Shown here one piece after another: positions 8,889 to 18,555 of a stretch of 64,000 nucleotides of DNA. Every line of letters starts with the position of its first letter. Position 1 is the first letter of the stretch. The DNA is taken from assembly GCF_029360705.1 (NCBI RefSeq), contig NZ_JARKMX010000008.1, forward strand, positions 2,720,202 through 2,784,201. The letters run 5' to 3'. Below the pieces are notes generated by a model, which was given only the letters and a program-made list of their open reading frames with translations, ran no database searches and had not been told where the DNA came from. The stretch comes from Paraflavitalea pollutisoli (GTDB lineage: Bacteria; Bacteroidota; Bacteroidia; Chitinophagales; Chitinophagaceae). The translations under genes were made by a program, and so were the position numbers.

Positions 8889-11243
8889 TTAGAAACTCAG
8901 TGTTACTGGTTTGCCGTTGTAGGCAATCGTTTTAGTAATGCCTTGCGGCAATAAGAGCACGTTGAATGTACGAGGCTTTATCTCATTCACAGCCCCTTTC
9001 GGCGCCTGCGGCGTCAGTGTCAGCTTTTTCGCTTTGTCCTGCCAGGCTATATGGATCCAACTGCCCTTTCCTTTGGTGTACTCTTGTGAAATGCCATCAT
9101 CCTCATACAAAGTAAAGTCACCATCGGCTCCTGTATACACCCGTAAGGTAGTGGGCTCCTTGACCGGTTCATCGGCATACTGGCGAACAGGGTCGAAGGG
9201 AATGATACCACCCGCACGTACATAAATCGGCATGGTAGCCAGGTCGACCGCACGGGTTACCGTTTGACCTCCCGACTGTTGCTCCCCACTCCACCAATCG
9301 TACCAATCTCCTTTGGGCAGGTATACCTTCCGGGTGGTGGCCCCTTTTTCAAATACCGGAGCAATCAGCAGATCGCGCCCCCACAGGTATTCGCTGCCCG
9401 TATTAACTGCGCGCGGGTCATCGGGATAATGCAGCCACAGGGCACGCATGAGTGGCATACCGGTATGACGCGCCTCCCAGGCCAGTGTATACGTATAGGG
9501 TAGTAGCTGGTAATGCAGCTCTGTGTACTTTTTCGTAATGGGCTCGATCGCCGGATTGCTCATCTCCGACTGTTTGATGTTGCGCGGATCATCGGGATTA
9601 ACCGGTGTATTGCGGTTGTTGTTTTCGCGTGGTCCCATGTCACTCAGCCCATATCCCCAGGGCAAGGCGGTAAACCAGGTTCTTCCATGCGCACGGAAGG
9701 AACCGCAGAAAGCACCAAACTGAAACCAGCGGGCAAAGAGCTCACCCGTCTTCTCGGCATTGGGATAAAAGCCACCGATATCGGAGCCCCAATAGGGGCC
9801 AATACTGAGGGAATAATTAAGCCCTACTGCGATCTGGCCTTCCAGTGTTTTCCAGGATGATTCTGTATCACCACTCCATACCCAGCCACCCCATTGAGCG
9901 ATACCGGGGTATCCGTTGCGTTGCAGGCTCCAGGGTCTTTTATTGGGCTGGGTTGACAAATGTCCCTGGTAATACAATTGGTGGCGCTTGATGCGCTCAT
10001 GCAGGTTGAACCAGTCACCTTCATCAGGCCAGAAGGCATCGACGCCTTTATTGACCAATCCCACATGTTGTGCCCAGTATTGTTCTATATGAGAAGCATC
10101 CATGGGTTCACCAGGTCGTGCAGGAATAGTGCCCTGCAGCGTAGGCAGTTTGTCACGGTCCCAGGGTACCATGTGCATCACCACTTTCACGTGGCGTTGG
10201 TGCATGTCGGACAATACCGCCTGCGGATCACGCTTGAAAACCTCCGGGTTAAAGTCGAACGAAGGCTGCATCGTGTTCCAACCTTTGGGGGTAAAGCCGG
10301 TACCCAGATAGATCACCGCATCAACCGGTATCTTCTTGGCACGGAAGCTGTCGATCACACCCATCATCTCTTTGTCGGTATCCAGCGTACGATGCGATTG
10401 CATATAACCAAGCGCCCAACGCGGTGGCATAGCTGCCTGGCCGGTCAGTACGGATAGATCTTTCATGAACGCAGCAGGATCATGTGCATCGAATACCACC
10501 ACATCATACAATCCGGGTACGATCTCTTTGATCGGCGGTTTGCCTTTGCCCTGACTGAGGCCCTGGTTCTTTTCTGTTTGCGGACCTTCGGCACCAGCAG
10601 GTGCTTGCCAGGGGATGAAATACCCTTTATCGCGTTGCTGCAGGTCTACCTGTACCCAAGGGGTTACCACAAACAATCCCCAACCTTTGGTACCTGCCAG
10701 CAAGGCAACCGGATTGCGGGACCCATAGGCATCGCTTTGCCAGCGGGGTTCCATCTGGTGCATCCTGCCCCGGCGGTCATACTCAATAGGCAGTGAACGC
10801 CAATTGACACCCCGTTCGGGTTTCGGTCCGCCCTCTCCCATACCCAGTATGGGTTGATCGTCGATCTCGAACGCCAGCTTGCCATCGTCCCCGAAAGTCA
10901 ACTGTTGGATCAGTTGCCCTTGGGCGCTTTTAACGACAACTGTCAATGGAGCATGTACCTCTACCTGTAAGTTGCCGATCCTCTTACGGACAGGCCCTTT
11001 AACCTCCCGCAAGCTGATGGCAGCAGTTGGATAATTCCGTTCGGCCAACGCCGGTGATACCGGAAAGTTGGCAGTATAGCTCAGGGGCTTTAGCGTAACG
11101 CGAATACTATGTGCACCAGCTGCACGAATATCAAGTTGTGCAGGCTGGCCGCCTGCCCTGATGGTTTGCGCATAACTGGTGATTGGACCGGCGACAGATA
11201 GTATTACCACCAGCACCATGCGTGAATAAGTTAGTAGGATCAT
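8889..11243 (-). CDS. GH31 family glycosidase (alpha-glucosidase/alpha-xylosidase-like)
   Basis: 784 residues with a signal peptide (cleavage near SYAQ). The GH31 nucleophile block reads DAFWPDEGDW with D407 in the nucleophile position, and the acid/base block reads WSGDTESSWKTL with D459. The N-terminal galactose-mutarotase-like domain and C-terminal beta-sandwich domains are present. GH31 enzymes act by a retaining mechanism on alpha-linked glucose, xylose or galactose. The presence of a GH39 enzyme directly upstream on the same strand suggests a xylose-containing substrate such as xyloglucan, but specificity cannot be read from sequence. The gap from GH39 is 113 bp, so the two could be co-transcribed. 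Confidence 0.85.
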   Translation of the reverse strand: MILLTYSRMVLVVILSVAGPITSYAQTIRAGGQPAQLDIRAAGAHSIRVTLKPLSYTANFPVSPALAERNYPTAAISLREVKGPVRKRIGNLQVEVHAPLTVVVKSAQGQLIQQLTFGDDGKLAFEIDDQPILGMGEGGPKPERGVNWRSLPIEYDRRGRMHQMEPRWQSDAYGSRNPVALLAGTKGWGLFVVTPWVQVDLQQRDKGYFIPWQAPAGAEGPQTEKNQGLSQGKGKPPIKEIVPGLYDVVVFDAHDPAAFMKDLSVLTGQAAMPPRWALGYMQSHRTLDTDKEMMGVIDSFRAKKIPVDAVIYLGTGFTPKGWNTMQPSFDFNPEVFKRDPQAVLSDMHQRHVKVVMHMVPWDRDKLPTLQGTIPARPGEPMDASHIEQYWAQHVGLVNKGVDAFWPDEGDWFNLHERIKRHQLYYQGHLSTQPNKRPWSLQRNGYPGIAQWGGWVWSGDTESSWKTLEGQIAVGLNYSLSIGPYWGSDIGGFYPNAEKTGELFARWFQFGAFCGSFRAHGRTWFTALPWGYGLSDMGPRENNNRNTPVNPDDPRNIKQSEMSNPAIEPITKKYTELHYQLLPYTYTLAWEARHTGMPLMRALWLHYPDDPRAVNTGSEYLWGRDLLIAPVFEKGATTRKVYLPKGDWYDWWSGEQQSGGQTVTRAVDLATMPIYVRAGGIIPFDPVRQYADEPVKEPTTLRVYTGADGDFTLYEDDGISQEYTKGKGSWIHIAWQDKAKKLTLTPQAPKGAVNEIKPRTFNVLLLPQGITKTIAYNGKPVTLSF

Positions 11244-11356
11244 GACAAGTGAAAGTTCTGTTGATGAGGGGACTTATTATCAGTAATAAGACGATTTCCC
11301 TCCTGGGCCTCCTACGGCGCCAGCGCAATACTTTTAGCCCTATATTGACCATTTAT

Positions 11357-13045
11357 TTACCATTCCAGTTTCAGCAACACCACGCCCTGTCGTTCGAGCC
11401 GTAGCGGAATGGATGCCTGTCCGTCGACAACAGGTATCGATTGGCTGCCTGTTTGTGCCAGTTGTCCGGCCTTTTCCAGTTGCGCCACTTGTTCGGCAGA
11501 AGGCTGCTGCGGAGAGCCCATGGCCTTCCATACCTCATACGAGTTGCTGTTGGATCGATCAACCGTATACTGTGTTAATTGGACGTTCTTTCCTTTGATG
11601 CCTTTCACGATAGCGGCTACGCTTTCGGCCTGACCAGGTAGGTCATCGTCGTGGTAGTTCCAGATCATGACCGTAGCCGTCTTCTTGTCGGTAGCAGCCA
11701 GAGCTCCGATGTCGGTCGTTGCCTTGCGCACGCCCGAATCACGAATGGTCAGCAAAGGATACATCCGGTCGCTGGCTACCGCTACCCGCTTGCCTTTCAT
11801 CATACCAAACATGCGAAAGATATTGAGTACCGGTTTATCGACACCGTTGGTGGCGAGGTCACGGAAGCCGTAGAACCAGGGCTGGTTTTCAAATTCGAAT
11901 GACCAGGATACCGCGCCGAGGAAGTTCACCTTAAACAGATCGGCCAGGGCGTATTTGCGGGCAAAGGAAGCTGCCGTGTAAGAAGAGTACATCGTACCAT
12001 TGCGGTAAGCATTCTCCGGGTTGGTCGCCATACCACAGGCGGCACAACCTTCGGGGTCCGACTCGCCAATCACGATCGGCAGGTCTTTCAATGCCGGGGT
12101 ACCTGCTACGATCTCAAAGCCCTTGCTGATATCTTTCAGTTGGTTGGAAATACCCATGCGTACATGTCCATCCACCACCCGGGGTGAGCCCTTGGCGTGG
12201 AAGGCAATGAAATCGATGGGCGTACCTTTTTTTCCGGTGACATGATTGGTGCCATTGGTAACATGGTCGAGGAAGCTGCGCAGGAATTTCTCCGACACAT
12301 TCCAGGCTGGCCCGGTAACATGCGGTCCACCCACGCGGGCCGTTGGCAAGGCACGCTTCACCGCAGCAGCCGTATAATCGTACAATTTGCAATACTCTTC
12401 TACCGTGCTTTGCCAGTAGCCTTTGCCATTGGGTTCATTCCACAATTCCCAATACCAGCTGTCTACTTCTTTGGCGCCATAACGCTGCACGCTGTGCTTT
12501 ACCCACTCATACACCAGGTTACCCCATTTCACATAATCTTTGGGAGGATGTGCCCAACCGGTAAACACCTCCTGGTAGGGCTGCCCTGGCTTCCAGTAAT
12601 GACGATAAGGTTGTGGTTTTACTGACAGTGCTTCCGGCATAAAACCAATTTGCGCCATGGGTTTCATACCCCGTTGTACGTAGGTATCGAAGATGCTGTC
12701 GATGATACGCCAGTTGTACACCGGGTTGCCCTGCGCATCTTCGGTATACGCGTTGGTAGAGCCCCATTTGAGGGCCGCCGTACCATCGCCCGATGTGAGC
12801 AGGTTGTGGGCGCGCACATAGACGGGCACCGGACTCAGCGCTGCCAGTTCACTCAGCAGCTTTTTGCCGTCCTTCATATACGTGTAATTGGGTTCGTCGT
12901 AGCCAAACCAGGCCCATACGGGTTTCATATCAGCAATGGGTTGGTCGAGCGAAACCTGGATATGTACAGGAGTAGATTGAGCAGTGGCTGGGGTCGTCAG
13001 CCAATGAGCAGCCGCGACGCAGGCAACGAAGGCAAGGTATTTCAT
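11357..13045 (-). CDS. GH39 family glycosidase (beta-xylosidase-like)
   Basis: 562 residues with a signal peptide (cleavage near ATAQ). The clan GH-A acid/base motif is WYWELWNEPNG with E204, and the nucleophile motif is VIGESDPEG with E328. These are the signatures of GH39 retaining beta-xylosidases. The C-terminal beta domain continues to LLKLEW at the end, so length is normal. Located in the periplasm or outer surface (inferred from the signal peptide). It precedes the GH31 gene on the same strand, and the pair sits about 1 kb from the arabinose locus, consistent with arabinoxylan or xyloglucan breakdown. A TTAATGTTGG motif, resembling the repeats beside the AraC gene at 2.7 kb, occurs upstream at 13089-13098 on the minus strand. 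Confidence 0.85.
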   Translation of the reverse strand: MKYLAFVACVAAAHWLTTPATAQSTPVHIQVSLDQPIADMKPVWAWFGYDEPNYTYMKDGKKLLSELAALSPVPVYVRAHNLLTSGDGTAALKWGSTNAYTEDAQGNPVYNWRIIDSIFDTYVQRGMKPMAQIGFMPEALSVKPQPYRHYWKPGQPYQEVFTGWAHPPKDYVKWGNLVYEWVKHSVQRYGAKEVDSWYWELWNEPNGKGYWQSTVEEYCKLYDYTAAAVKRALPTARVGGPHVTGPAWNVSEKFLRSFLDHVTNGTNHVTGKKGTPIDFIAFHAKGSPRVVDGHVRMGISNQLKDISKGFEIVAGTPALKDLPIVIGESDPEGCAACGMATNPENAYRNGTMYSSYTAASFARKYALADLFKVNFLGAVSWSFEFENQPWFYGFRDLATNGVDKPVLNIFRMFGMMKGKRVAVASDRMYPLLTIRDSGVRKATTDIGALAATDKKTATVMIWNYHDDDLPGQAESVAAIVKGIKGKNVQLTQYTVDRSNSNSYEVWKAMGSPQQPSAEQVAQLEKAGQLAQTGSQSIPVVDGQASIPLRLERQGVVLLKLEW

Positions 13046-13286
13046 CGTTCGTTAGTTTAAAGCTGATCTCGCATTAACCACCTCTTATCCAACATTAACA
13101 TGGGCTGGTTTCGACAGAGGAATGGTGGTAACTTACGGTTTCAATTGTCAATTTAACAATTAAGCAGCACTCTGGCAACGGGAAAATGAGGAAAGGCAAT
13201 CCCGACATACGTCGGGACAACGAGGAATACAGCCAGGCAACAACTCTGTAGACTGAACATTGAAATACAACGAAGACAAAACCAGG

Positions 13287-13311
13287 GGCCGGCCGACACG
13301 CCGGCCTTTTT
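13287..13311 (+). terminator. Orphan intrinsic terminator
   Basis: GGCCGGC (13287-13293), loop CGACAC, GCCGGCC (13300-13306), then TTTTT. On the plus strand it follows no annotated gene. Confidence 0.55.
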
Positions 13312-13407
13312 CATGATCCTCCACGACCCGTTCCTTCGCTTACCGTTTTTCATGATCCTTTAATACCAGCCGCTTCAACAGCACCCGTTCCATTGCACGC
13401 TTCGGCC

Positions 13408-13415
13408 TATCTTTG
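13408..13415 (+). promoter_or_regulatory. TAnnTTTG -7 box of the HAD gene
   Basis: TATCTTTG ends 6 bases before ATG 13422, the same geometry as the CLC promoter, predicting a leaderless mRNA. No -33 TTTG at canonical distance. Confidence 0.5.
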
Positions 13416-13421
13416 CGGCCT

Positions 13422-14072
13422 ATGAAAGCATTCTTATTCGACCTGAACGGCACGATGATCGACGACATGGATTATCACATCAAAGCCTGGCATACGATCC
13501 TGAACAATCTTGGTGCGAATATTTCGATGGAGCGCGCCAAAGCCGAGTGTTATGGCAAGAACCATGAATTGCTTGAACGGATCTTCCCCGGCCGTTTTAC
13601 GGATGCCGAGAAGGACAGCATGAGCTACCAAAAGGAAGAACAGTACCAGCAGGCATTTCGTCCCCGGCTGCAACTGATCGCCGGATTGGGCGAATTCCTG
13701 GAAAAGGCTTATCACCAAAAGATACCCATGGCCATCGGCTCTGCCGCCATCACGTTCAATATCGACTTCGTACTGGATGGATTGCACATCCGTCACTACT
13801 TCAATAGCATCGTCAGTGCCGACAACGTCACGAGCAGCAAACCCAACCCCGAGACCTACCTGAAAAATGCCGCAGAATTGAATGTTGCACCGGCCAATTG
13901 TATCGTGTTTGAAGATGCCCCCAAAGGCGTGGAAGCTGCTAAGAATGCTGGTATGCAGGCCGTGGTCATCACCAGCATGCATACAAAAGAGGAGTTTGCT
14001 GCCTATGACAACATCATTGGCTTTATCAAAGACTATACAGAACCCTGGCTGAGCAAACAACTGCTTGGATAA
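13422..14072 (+). CDS. HAD-superfamily phosphatase/beta-phosphoglucomutase-like, with DxN motif
   Basis: 216 residues with the subclass I HAD layout: motif I FLFDLNGTMIDD, cap domain ~15-90, motif II IGSA, motif III Lys in SSKPNPETYL, motif IV FEDAPKGVEAAKNAGM. This is the pattern of beta-phosphoglucomutase and small sugar phosphatases. In motif I the second Asp (general acid/base in DxDGT) is Asn. The substitution may alter turnover of the phospho-aspartate or mark a subfamily. I chose ATG 13422 rather than TTG 13413, because the TTG lies inside the -7 box. Location next to sugar genes suggests a sugar-phosphate substrate (inference). Confidence 0.8.
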   Translation: MKAFLFDLNGTMIDDMDYHIKAWHTILNNLGANISMERAKAECYGKNHELLERIFPGRFTDAEKDSMSYQKEEQYQQAFRPRLQLIAGLGEFLEKAYHQKIPMAIGSAAITFNIDFVLDGLHIRHYFNSIVSADNVTSSKPNPETYLKNAAELNVAPANCIVFEDAPKGVEAAKNAGMQAVVITSMHTKEEFAAYDNIIGFIKDYTEPWLSKQLLG

Positions 14073-14097
14073 GCAGCGCAAGCGCGCAGTACAATAA

Positions 14098-14134
14098 CAA
14101 ACGGGGCATTCCTTACCAGGACATGCCCCGTTTG
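14098..14134. terminator. Terminator hairpin after the HAD gene
   Basis: CAAACGGGGCAT (14098-14109) pairs with ATGCCCCGTTTG (14123-14134), a 12-bp perfect stem with a 13-base loop that can add TCC/GGA pairs. Confidence 0.75.
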
Positions 14135-14167
14135 CTATTTGCGCCCTGATAACTGCAGTCCCCCAAT

Positions 14168-14200
14168 AACAACAGCAGGCTTACCGGGCCTGCTGTTGTT
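14168..14200. terminator. Terminator hairpin of the symporter gene
   Basis: AACAACAGCAGGC (14168-14180) pairs with GCCTGCTGTTGTT (14188-14200), a 13-bp perfect stem with a 7-base loop, just past the stop of the minus-strand symporter gene at 14234. Confidence 0.75.
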
Positions 14201-14233
14201 CAAATTATTGGAACGCGTTACGCGCGCTATCGT

Positions 14234-15955
14234 TTACCAGAACCGCACGTAGAGTGCCGACAGGATGAGCAAGGTGGCTACAATGAGTACCAGGGTAGCC
14301 GGCTTGATCTTGAACATCGAACCGTCGATCTCGAATGCCTTGGGGTTTACCTTCGGACCAGCCAGGCTGATACCGATCATGGTGAGTACTGTGAAGAAGA
14401 AGGACCATCCCATGTTGATGAGGAACGGAATCTCCGTGATCACTTCTACACCATTCTTACCCATCTTCTCATACGTGAAGGCGGTATACAACAGGGTTTC
14501 TTTACCGAAGATATCTACTGCATAGCTGTTGAAGAAGATCGCCAGTACGAAACCAAGGATCACACCCACCAGTGCAGCGGTACCTGTCGTACGCTTCCAG
14601 AACATACCGAGGATGAACATTGCGAATACACCGGGGCTGATAAAGCCTGTGTACTTCTGGATAAAGGTGAAACCACCTTCACCACCGATACCCAGGGTAT
14701 CTTTCCAGGTAAAGATCAGCGAGATGATGATAGCGGCTACTACCGTCACACGGCCGATCCACACCATCCTGGTTTCATCCAGGTTCTTGCTGATGTATTT
14801 CTTGTGAATATCGAGCGTATAAATAGTCGAGATACTGTTGAGCTTACCCGCCAGCGAAGCGATGATCGCTGCCGTGAGGGCCGCAATCGACAGACCTTTC
14901 AGACCATTGGGCAGGAAGCCGAGGATCGCCGAGTAAGCGCCGTCCTTGTTTTCCAAACCAGGCAGGTGACCATTCTTATACAATACCCAGGCGGCGATAC
15001 CAGGCAACATCACGATTACGGGCATCATCAGCTTCAGGAAGCCGGCAAACAGGATACCAGTACGCGCAGTAGTGAGGTCAGCACCCAACGCACGTTGTGT
15101 GATATATTGGTTACAACCCCAGTAGTTCAGGTTCACGATCCACTGACCAGCGAAGTACATCGCGATACCAGGCAACACCACGTATTTCTGCACCTGCAGG
15201 TTCATCGGGTCATTGATCGTCGTTGTCGTTTGGGTCGGTTTATCGAGGATCATTTTGAAGTGCTCGGGCGAATCGGCCATCAGGGCTTTGAAACCGTCGA
15301 GGGCACCATGTCCTACACCCATCTTTTCTGCCACTACGGTGAGGGCGAGGTAAGTAGTCGCCAGACCACCCACGATCAGCACAGCTACCTGGATAACGTC
15401 GGTATAACCAATTACCTTCATACCACCCAGGGTAATGATCAGGGCACAAATGGCCAACGCGATCATGATCGCATGCAGGTAACCGCCACCCAACAAACCA
15501 TTGATGGCTACGGCACCCAGGTATAAGATAGAGGTGAGGTTCACAAATACATACAGGAACAACCAAAACACCGCCATGATCAACGCCACGGTATCATTGT
15601 ACCGCCGTGTCAGGAACTGCGGCATGGTATAGATCTTGTTCTTGAGATAAATGGGAATGAACCAGATGGCGATGATGATCAGCGCCAGCGCTGCGATCCA
15701 CTCATAGGCTGCCACTGCAGTACCCACGAAGAAACCTTCACCACTCATACCAATGAACTGCTCGGCAGAAATGTTCGAGGCGATCAGAGAGGCACCAATA
15801 GCCCACCAGGTGAGCGATCCTTCGGCGAGGAAGAAGTCTTTGGTGTCCATCGCCGCCTTTTTCTTCCGGCGATAGATCCAGTAGCCATAAGAGCCTACCA
15901 GGATGAAGTAAAAGACAATAATGAGATAATCGTAATACGCCAGTTGGTTATTCAT
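14234..15955 (-). CDS. Sodium:solute symporter (SSS/vSGLT-like), probable L-arabinose importer
   Basis: 573 residues with about 14 membrane helices. Key blocks typical of vSGLT-like sugar symporters are clear: SLTWWAIGASLIASNISAEQ, FIGMSGEGFFVGT, VNLTSILYLGA, NYWGCNQYITQRALGA, SSLAGKLNSISTIYTLDI region and KYTGFISPGVFA. The family couples sodium entry to sugar uptake across the inner membrane. Its position directly downstream of araB-araD-araA on the same strand makes L-arabinose the best guess. A strong terminator at 16209-16240 separates it from araA, so it needs its own promoter in the 331-bp gap. That gap holds paired TTGGTC and GTTGGTTA repeats that may be regulator sites. Confidence 0.85.
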   Translation of the reverse strand: MNNQLAYYDYLIIVFYFILVGSYGYWIYRRKKKAAMDTKDFFLAEGSLTWWAIGASLIASNISAEQFIGMSGEGFFVGTAVAAYEWIAALALIIIAIWFIPIYLKNKIYTMPQFLTRRYNDTVALIMAVFWLFLYVFVNLTSILYLGAVAINGLLGGGYLHAIMIALAICALIITLGGMKVIGYTDVIQVAVLIVGGLATTYLALTVVAEKMGVGHGALDGFKALMADSPEHFKMILDKPTQTTTTINDPMNLQVQKYVVLPGIAMYFAGQWIVNLNYWGCNQYITQRALGADLTTARTGILFAGFLKLMMPVIVMLPGIAAWVLYKNGHLPGLENKDGAYSAILGFLPNGLKGLSIAALTAAIIASLAGKLNSISTIYTLDIHKKYISKNLDETRMVWIGRVTVVAAIIISLIFTWKDTLGIGGEGGFTFIQKYTGFISPGVFAMFILGMFWKRTTGTAALVGVILGFVLAIFFNSYAVDIFGKETLLYTAFTYEKMGKNGVEVITEIPFLINMGWSFFFTVLTMIGISLAGPKVNPKAFEIDGSMFKIKPATLVLIVATLLILSALYVRFW

Positions 15956-16286
15956 ACGCAGTAACCGATTAGAGGTTGGTTAGAAAAGTTGGTTATGTAA
16001 TGTTGTTGAAATGCTTGGACGTGACAGATAATAACAACTGTTAGTATGACCAATACTGACCGGAGATATTTTCATATGCAAAGCACTTTTCAAACGTGAA
16101 AAATAGGTATTATTTTTTTAATTATCATGCTTAAATGGTCAATGATTGGTCATGTTGTATCATTTTAATCGACGAATCGTATCATTCATCCCGACAGGAT
16201 AACATAACAAAGGCATCTTACCGGAAAGTAAGATGCCTTTGAGGGAGCGATTATGTATTAAAATGCGTTAACATAACAGGACCACC
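15956..16286. promoter_or_regulatory. Upstream region of the symporter with repeated TTGGTC/GTTGGTTA motifs
   Basis: 331 bp. It contains GGTTGGTTAG and GTTGGTTATG close together (about 15974-15998), a GGTCAGTATTGGTC element on the minus strand (16048-16061) and a GGTCAATGATTGGTC element on the plus strand (16137-16151). The araA terminator lies at 16209-16240. AT-rich bases near 16095-16125 are the likely promoter zone. I see no match to the 21-bp ara sites found elsewhere. Confidence 0.35.
16209..16240 (-). terminator. Terminator of the araBDA operon
   Basis: AAAGGCATCTTAC (16209-16221) pairs perfectly with GTAAGATGCCTTT (16228-16240), loop of 6. It lies 47 bp beyond the araA stop. Confidence 0.8.
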
Positions 16287-17777
16287 CTATCTGTAATACA
16301 CTTCATTCCAGCGCAGCTCGTTCTTGAACTGGTAGAGGTTGGTGTCTTTGTTGATCAACACGAATTCCACATCCGCCAGCTCGGCAAAGTCTTGCAGGTA
16401 TTCGGACGTAAGGTTCTGACTGTAACCGGTATGGTGGGCGCCGCCAGCCAGTATCCAGGCTGCCAGGGCGGTCTTCATATCCGGTAATGGCTTCCACAAT
16501 ACGCGGGCTACCGGCAGGTTGGGCAGGTCATGCTCGGGCTTTACCGCCTCTACTTCGTTGACCAGCATCCGGAAACGGTTGCCCATATCGACGATCGACG
16601 CGTTGAGCGCTGCACCGGCCCCTACATTGAACACCAGGCGAACCGGATCGGCCTTGCCGCCAATACCCAGCGGATGAATTTCACAGGAGGCCTTACCATC
16701 GGCGATCGACTCGCAGATCTCCAGCATGTGCGAACCCAGTACGGCCGGGTTGGCCGGATCAAAATGGTAGGTATAATCTTCCATGAAGGAGTTACCGCCC
16801 GGCAGGCCGGCAGCCATTACTTTCATGGCCCGTACCAGGGCCGATGTTTTCCAGTCACCTTCACCGGCAAAGCCATAGCCACTGCCCATCAAACGCTGGG
16901 AAGCGATACCGGGCAATTGCTTCATGCCATGCAGGTCTTCGAAGGTATCGGAGAAACCTTTGTAGTTACCGGCTTCGAGGAACTGGCGCATGCCCAATTC
17001 GATGCGGGCTGCATCGCGCAGGGATTCGAAGCTGGCGCCGCCTTTTTTCAAAGCGTCGGCTACCTTATATAAGTCATTGTATTCCTGGATCAGTTTGTCG
17101 ACCGAAGCATCGCTTATTTCGTTGATCACGGCTACGAGATCACCGATACCATGGGTATTGACAGCGAATCCGAATTTGTATTCAGCTTCAACCTTGTCGC
17201 CATCGGTAACGGCTACATAACGCATGTTGTCACCGAAACGTACGAAACGGGCACCCTGCCAATCGGCCCAGGCAGCTGCTACACGGGCCCATACGTTTAT
17301 GCGCTCATGTACTTCTTCATCCTGCCAGTGACCTACTACCACTTTGCGGTTCTTACGCAGGCGGCTGACGATGAAACCAAACTCACGGTCACCATGCGCG
17401 CTCTGGTTGAGGTTCATGAAGTCCATGTCGATCTCGTTCCAGGGAATGTCGCGATTGAACTGGGTATGCAGGTGCAGTAAGGGCTTGTTCAATATCTTCA
17501 GGCCATTGATCCACATTTTGGCCGGAGAGAAGGTGTGCATCCAGGCAATGATACCAATACAATTGTTGTCGTGATTGGCTTCCTGGCATATTTTATAGAT
17601 CTCTTCAGGAGATTTTACCGTGTCTTTCCATTGTACAGTGACAGGAATCTTGGAGGAGGCATTCAGGGCTTTGGCAATCGTTTGGGCATTGGCGGCGACC
17701 TGCTTCAACGTCTCGGGTCCATACAGATGCTGGCTACCTGTTACAAACCAAACTTCCAATTTCTTGAGGTTGATCAT
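16287..17777 (-). CDS. araA: L-arabinose isomerase
   Basis: 496 residues, the normal length. It converts L-arabinose to L-ribulose in the cytoplasm using a divalent metal. Conserved segments: [14 protein letters not shown] at the N-terminus, [16 protein letters not shown], the metal-site Glu in GEGDWKTSA and in FMEDYTYHF, His in [11 protein letters not shown], and His in GGAHHTGYS. All known metal ligands can be placed. It is the third gene of the araB-araD-araA operon, 54 bp after araD, and ends with a strong terminator. Confidence 0.97.
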   Translation of the reverse strand: MINLKKLEVWFVTGSQHLYGPETLKQVAANAQTIAKALNASSKIPVTVQWKDTVKSPEEIYKICQEANHDNNCIGIIAWMHTFSPAKMWINGLKILNKPLLHLHTQFNRDIPWNEIDMDFMNLNQSAHGDREFGFIVSRLRKNRKVVVGHWQDEEVHERINVWARVAAAWADWQGARFVRFGDNMRYVAVTDGDKVEAEYKFGFAVNTHGIGDLVAVINEISDASVDKLIQEYNDLYKVADALKKGGASFESLRDAARIELGMRQFLEAGNYKGFSDTFEDLHGMKQLPGIASQRLMGSGYGFAGEGDWKTSALVRAMKVMAAGLPGGNSFMEDYTYHFDPANPAVLGSHMLEICESIADGKASCEIHPLGIGGKADPVRLVFNVGAGAALNASIVDMGNRFRMLVNEVEAVKPEHDLPNLPVARVLWKPLPDMKTALAAWILAGGAHHTGYSQNLTSEYLQDFAELADVEFVLINKDTNLYQFKNELRWNEVYYR

Positions 17778-17831
17778 CTATCGTGTTTTTTGAGTGTGCT
17801 TTATTGTTATTACATGGATATCCGGAAAGGC

Positions 17832-18533
17832 TCAGGCCTGGCCATAATAAGAATCGGGGCCGTGCTTGCGCTCGAAATGCTTTCTGATCAATGCCTCTTT
17901 GAGGCGGGGCGCCTGCGGATTGATCTGCTCGGTCAGCAGGGCCATCTGGGCAACATTCTCCAGTACCGCACTGTTGTATACCGCTTTGGCGGCGGTTTTA
18001 CCCCAGGTAAAGGGCGCATGGTTACCCACCAGTACCATCTCCAGCTCTTCATACGAAAAACCTTTTTGCTGAAAGCAGTTGATGATCTGGAATCCGGTCT
18101 CGTGCTCGTAGTCACCTTTGATCATGGCATCGTCCATGGGTGGCGCGCAGGGAATATCGACCGTATTGTGGTCGGCATGGGTAGTGCCGAAAATCGGAAT
18201 ATCCCGTTGCGATTGTGCCCAGGCGGTAGCATAGGTGCTGTGCGTGTGCACAATGCCGCCGATCTTTTCCCAATGCTTGTACAACACGGCGTGGGTCTTG
18301 GTATCGGAAGAAGGACGCATGGTCCCTTCTACGGTTTTGGCATCGAAATCGACGATCACCATATTATCGGGTGACAGGTCTTTATAAGGAACACCGCTGG
18401 GCTTGATGGCGAATACACCGGCTGCTCTGTCGACGGCACTTACGTTGCCGAAGGTGAACAGCACCAGGCCCAGGGCAGGCAATTGCATATTGGCTTCGTA
18501 TGCTTCCTCACGAATATGTTGGTAACGACTCAT
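17832..18533 (-). CDS. araD: L-ribulose-5-phosphate 4-epimerase
   Basis: About 233 residues, class II aldolase/epimerase family. It makes D-xylulose-5-phosphate from L-ribulose-5-phosphate, the last step before the pentose phosphate pathway. Visible motifs: GNVSAVD, IKPSGVPY, HTHSTYATAWAQ with the zinc His pair, and a third His in VGNHAPFTWG; GTTHADH is the family substrate loop. The ORF can be extended upstream to 18581, but that would overlap araB; the ATG at 18533 (MSRYQHIREEAYEAN) matches the usual N-terminus of the family and leaves a 22-bp gap. Second gene of the operon. Confidence 0.95.
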   Translation of the reverse strand: MSRYQHIREEAYEANMQLPALGLVLFTFGNVSAVDRAAGVFAIKPSGVPYKDLSPDNMVIVDFDAKTVEGTMRPSSDTKTHAVLYKHWEKIGGIVHTHSTYATAWAQSQRDIPIFGTTHADHNTVDIPCAPPMDDAMIKGDYEHETGFQIINCFQQKGFSYEELEMVLVGNHAPFTWGKTAAKAVYNSAVLENVAQMALLTEQINPQAPRLKEALIRKHFERKHGPDSYYGQA

Positions 18534-18555
18534 GGATTGACTGGTTGGAGGCGGA

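Larger units (their letters stand above)
13046..13421. other. Intergenic region with orphan terminator and a 14-bp direct repeat
   Basis: 376 bp between divergent genes. It contains AATTGT-N7-ACAATT (around 13144-13162), a CCCGAC-ATAC-GTCGGG hairpin (13201-13216), a rho-independent-looking hairpin with T run (13287-13311), and the direct repeat TTTTTCATGATCCT at 13307-13320 and 13346-13359. No upstream plus-strand gene needs that terminator, so a small RNA is possible. No ORF here is convincing. Confidence 0.4.

Noticed and set aside
11340-11362. TGGTAAATAA motif before GH31 as an operator copy
   Set aside because: Half of it is the last Trp codon and stop of GH39, so the match is partly forced by coding.
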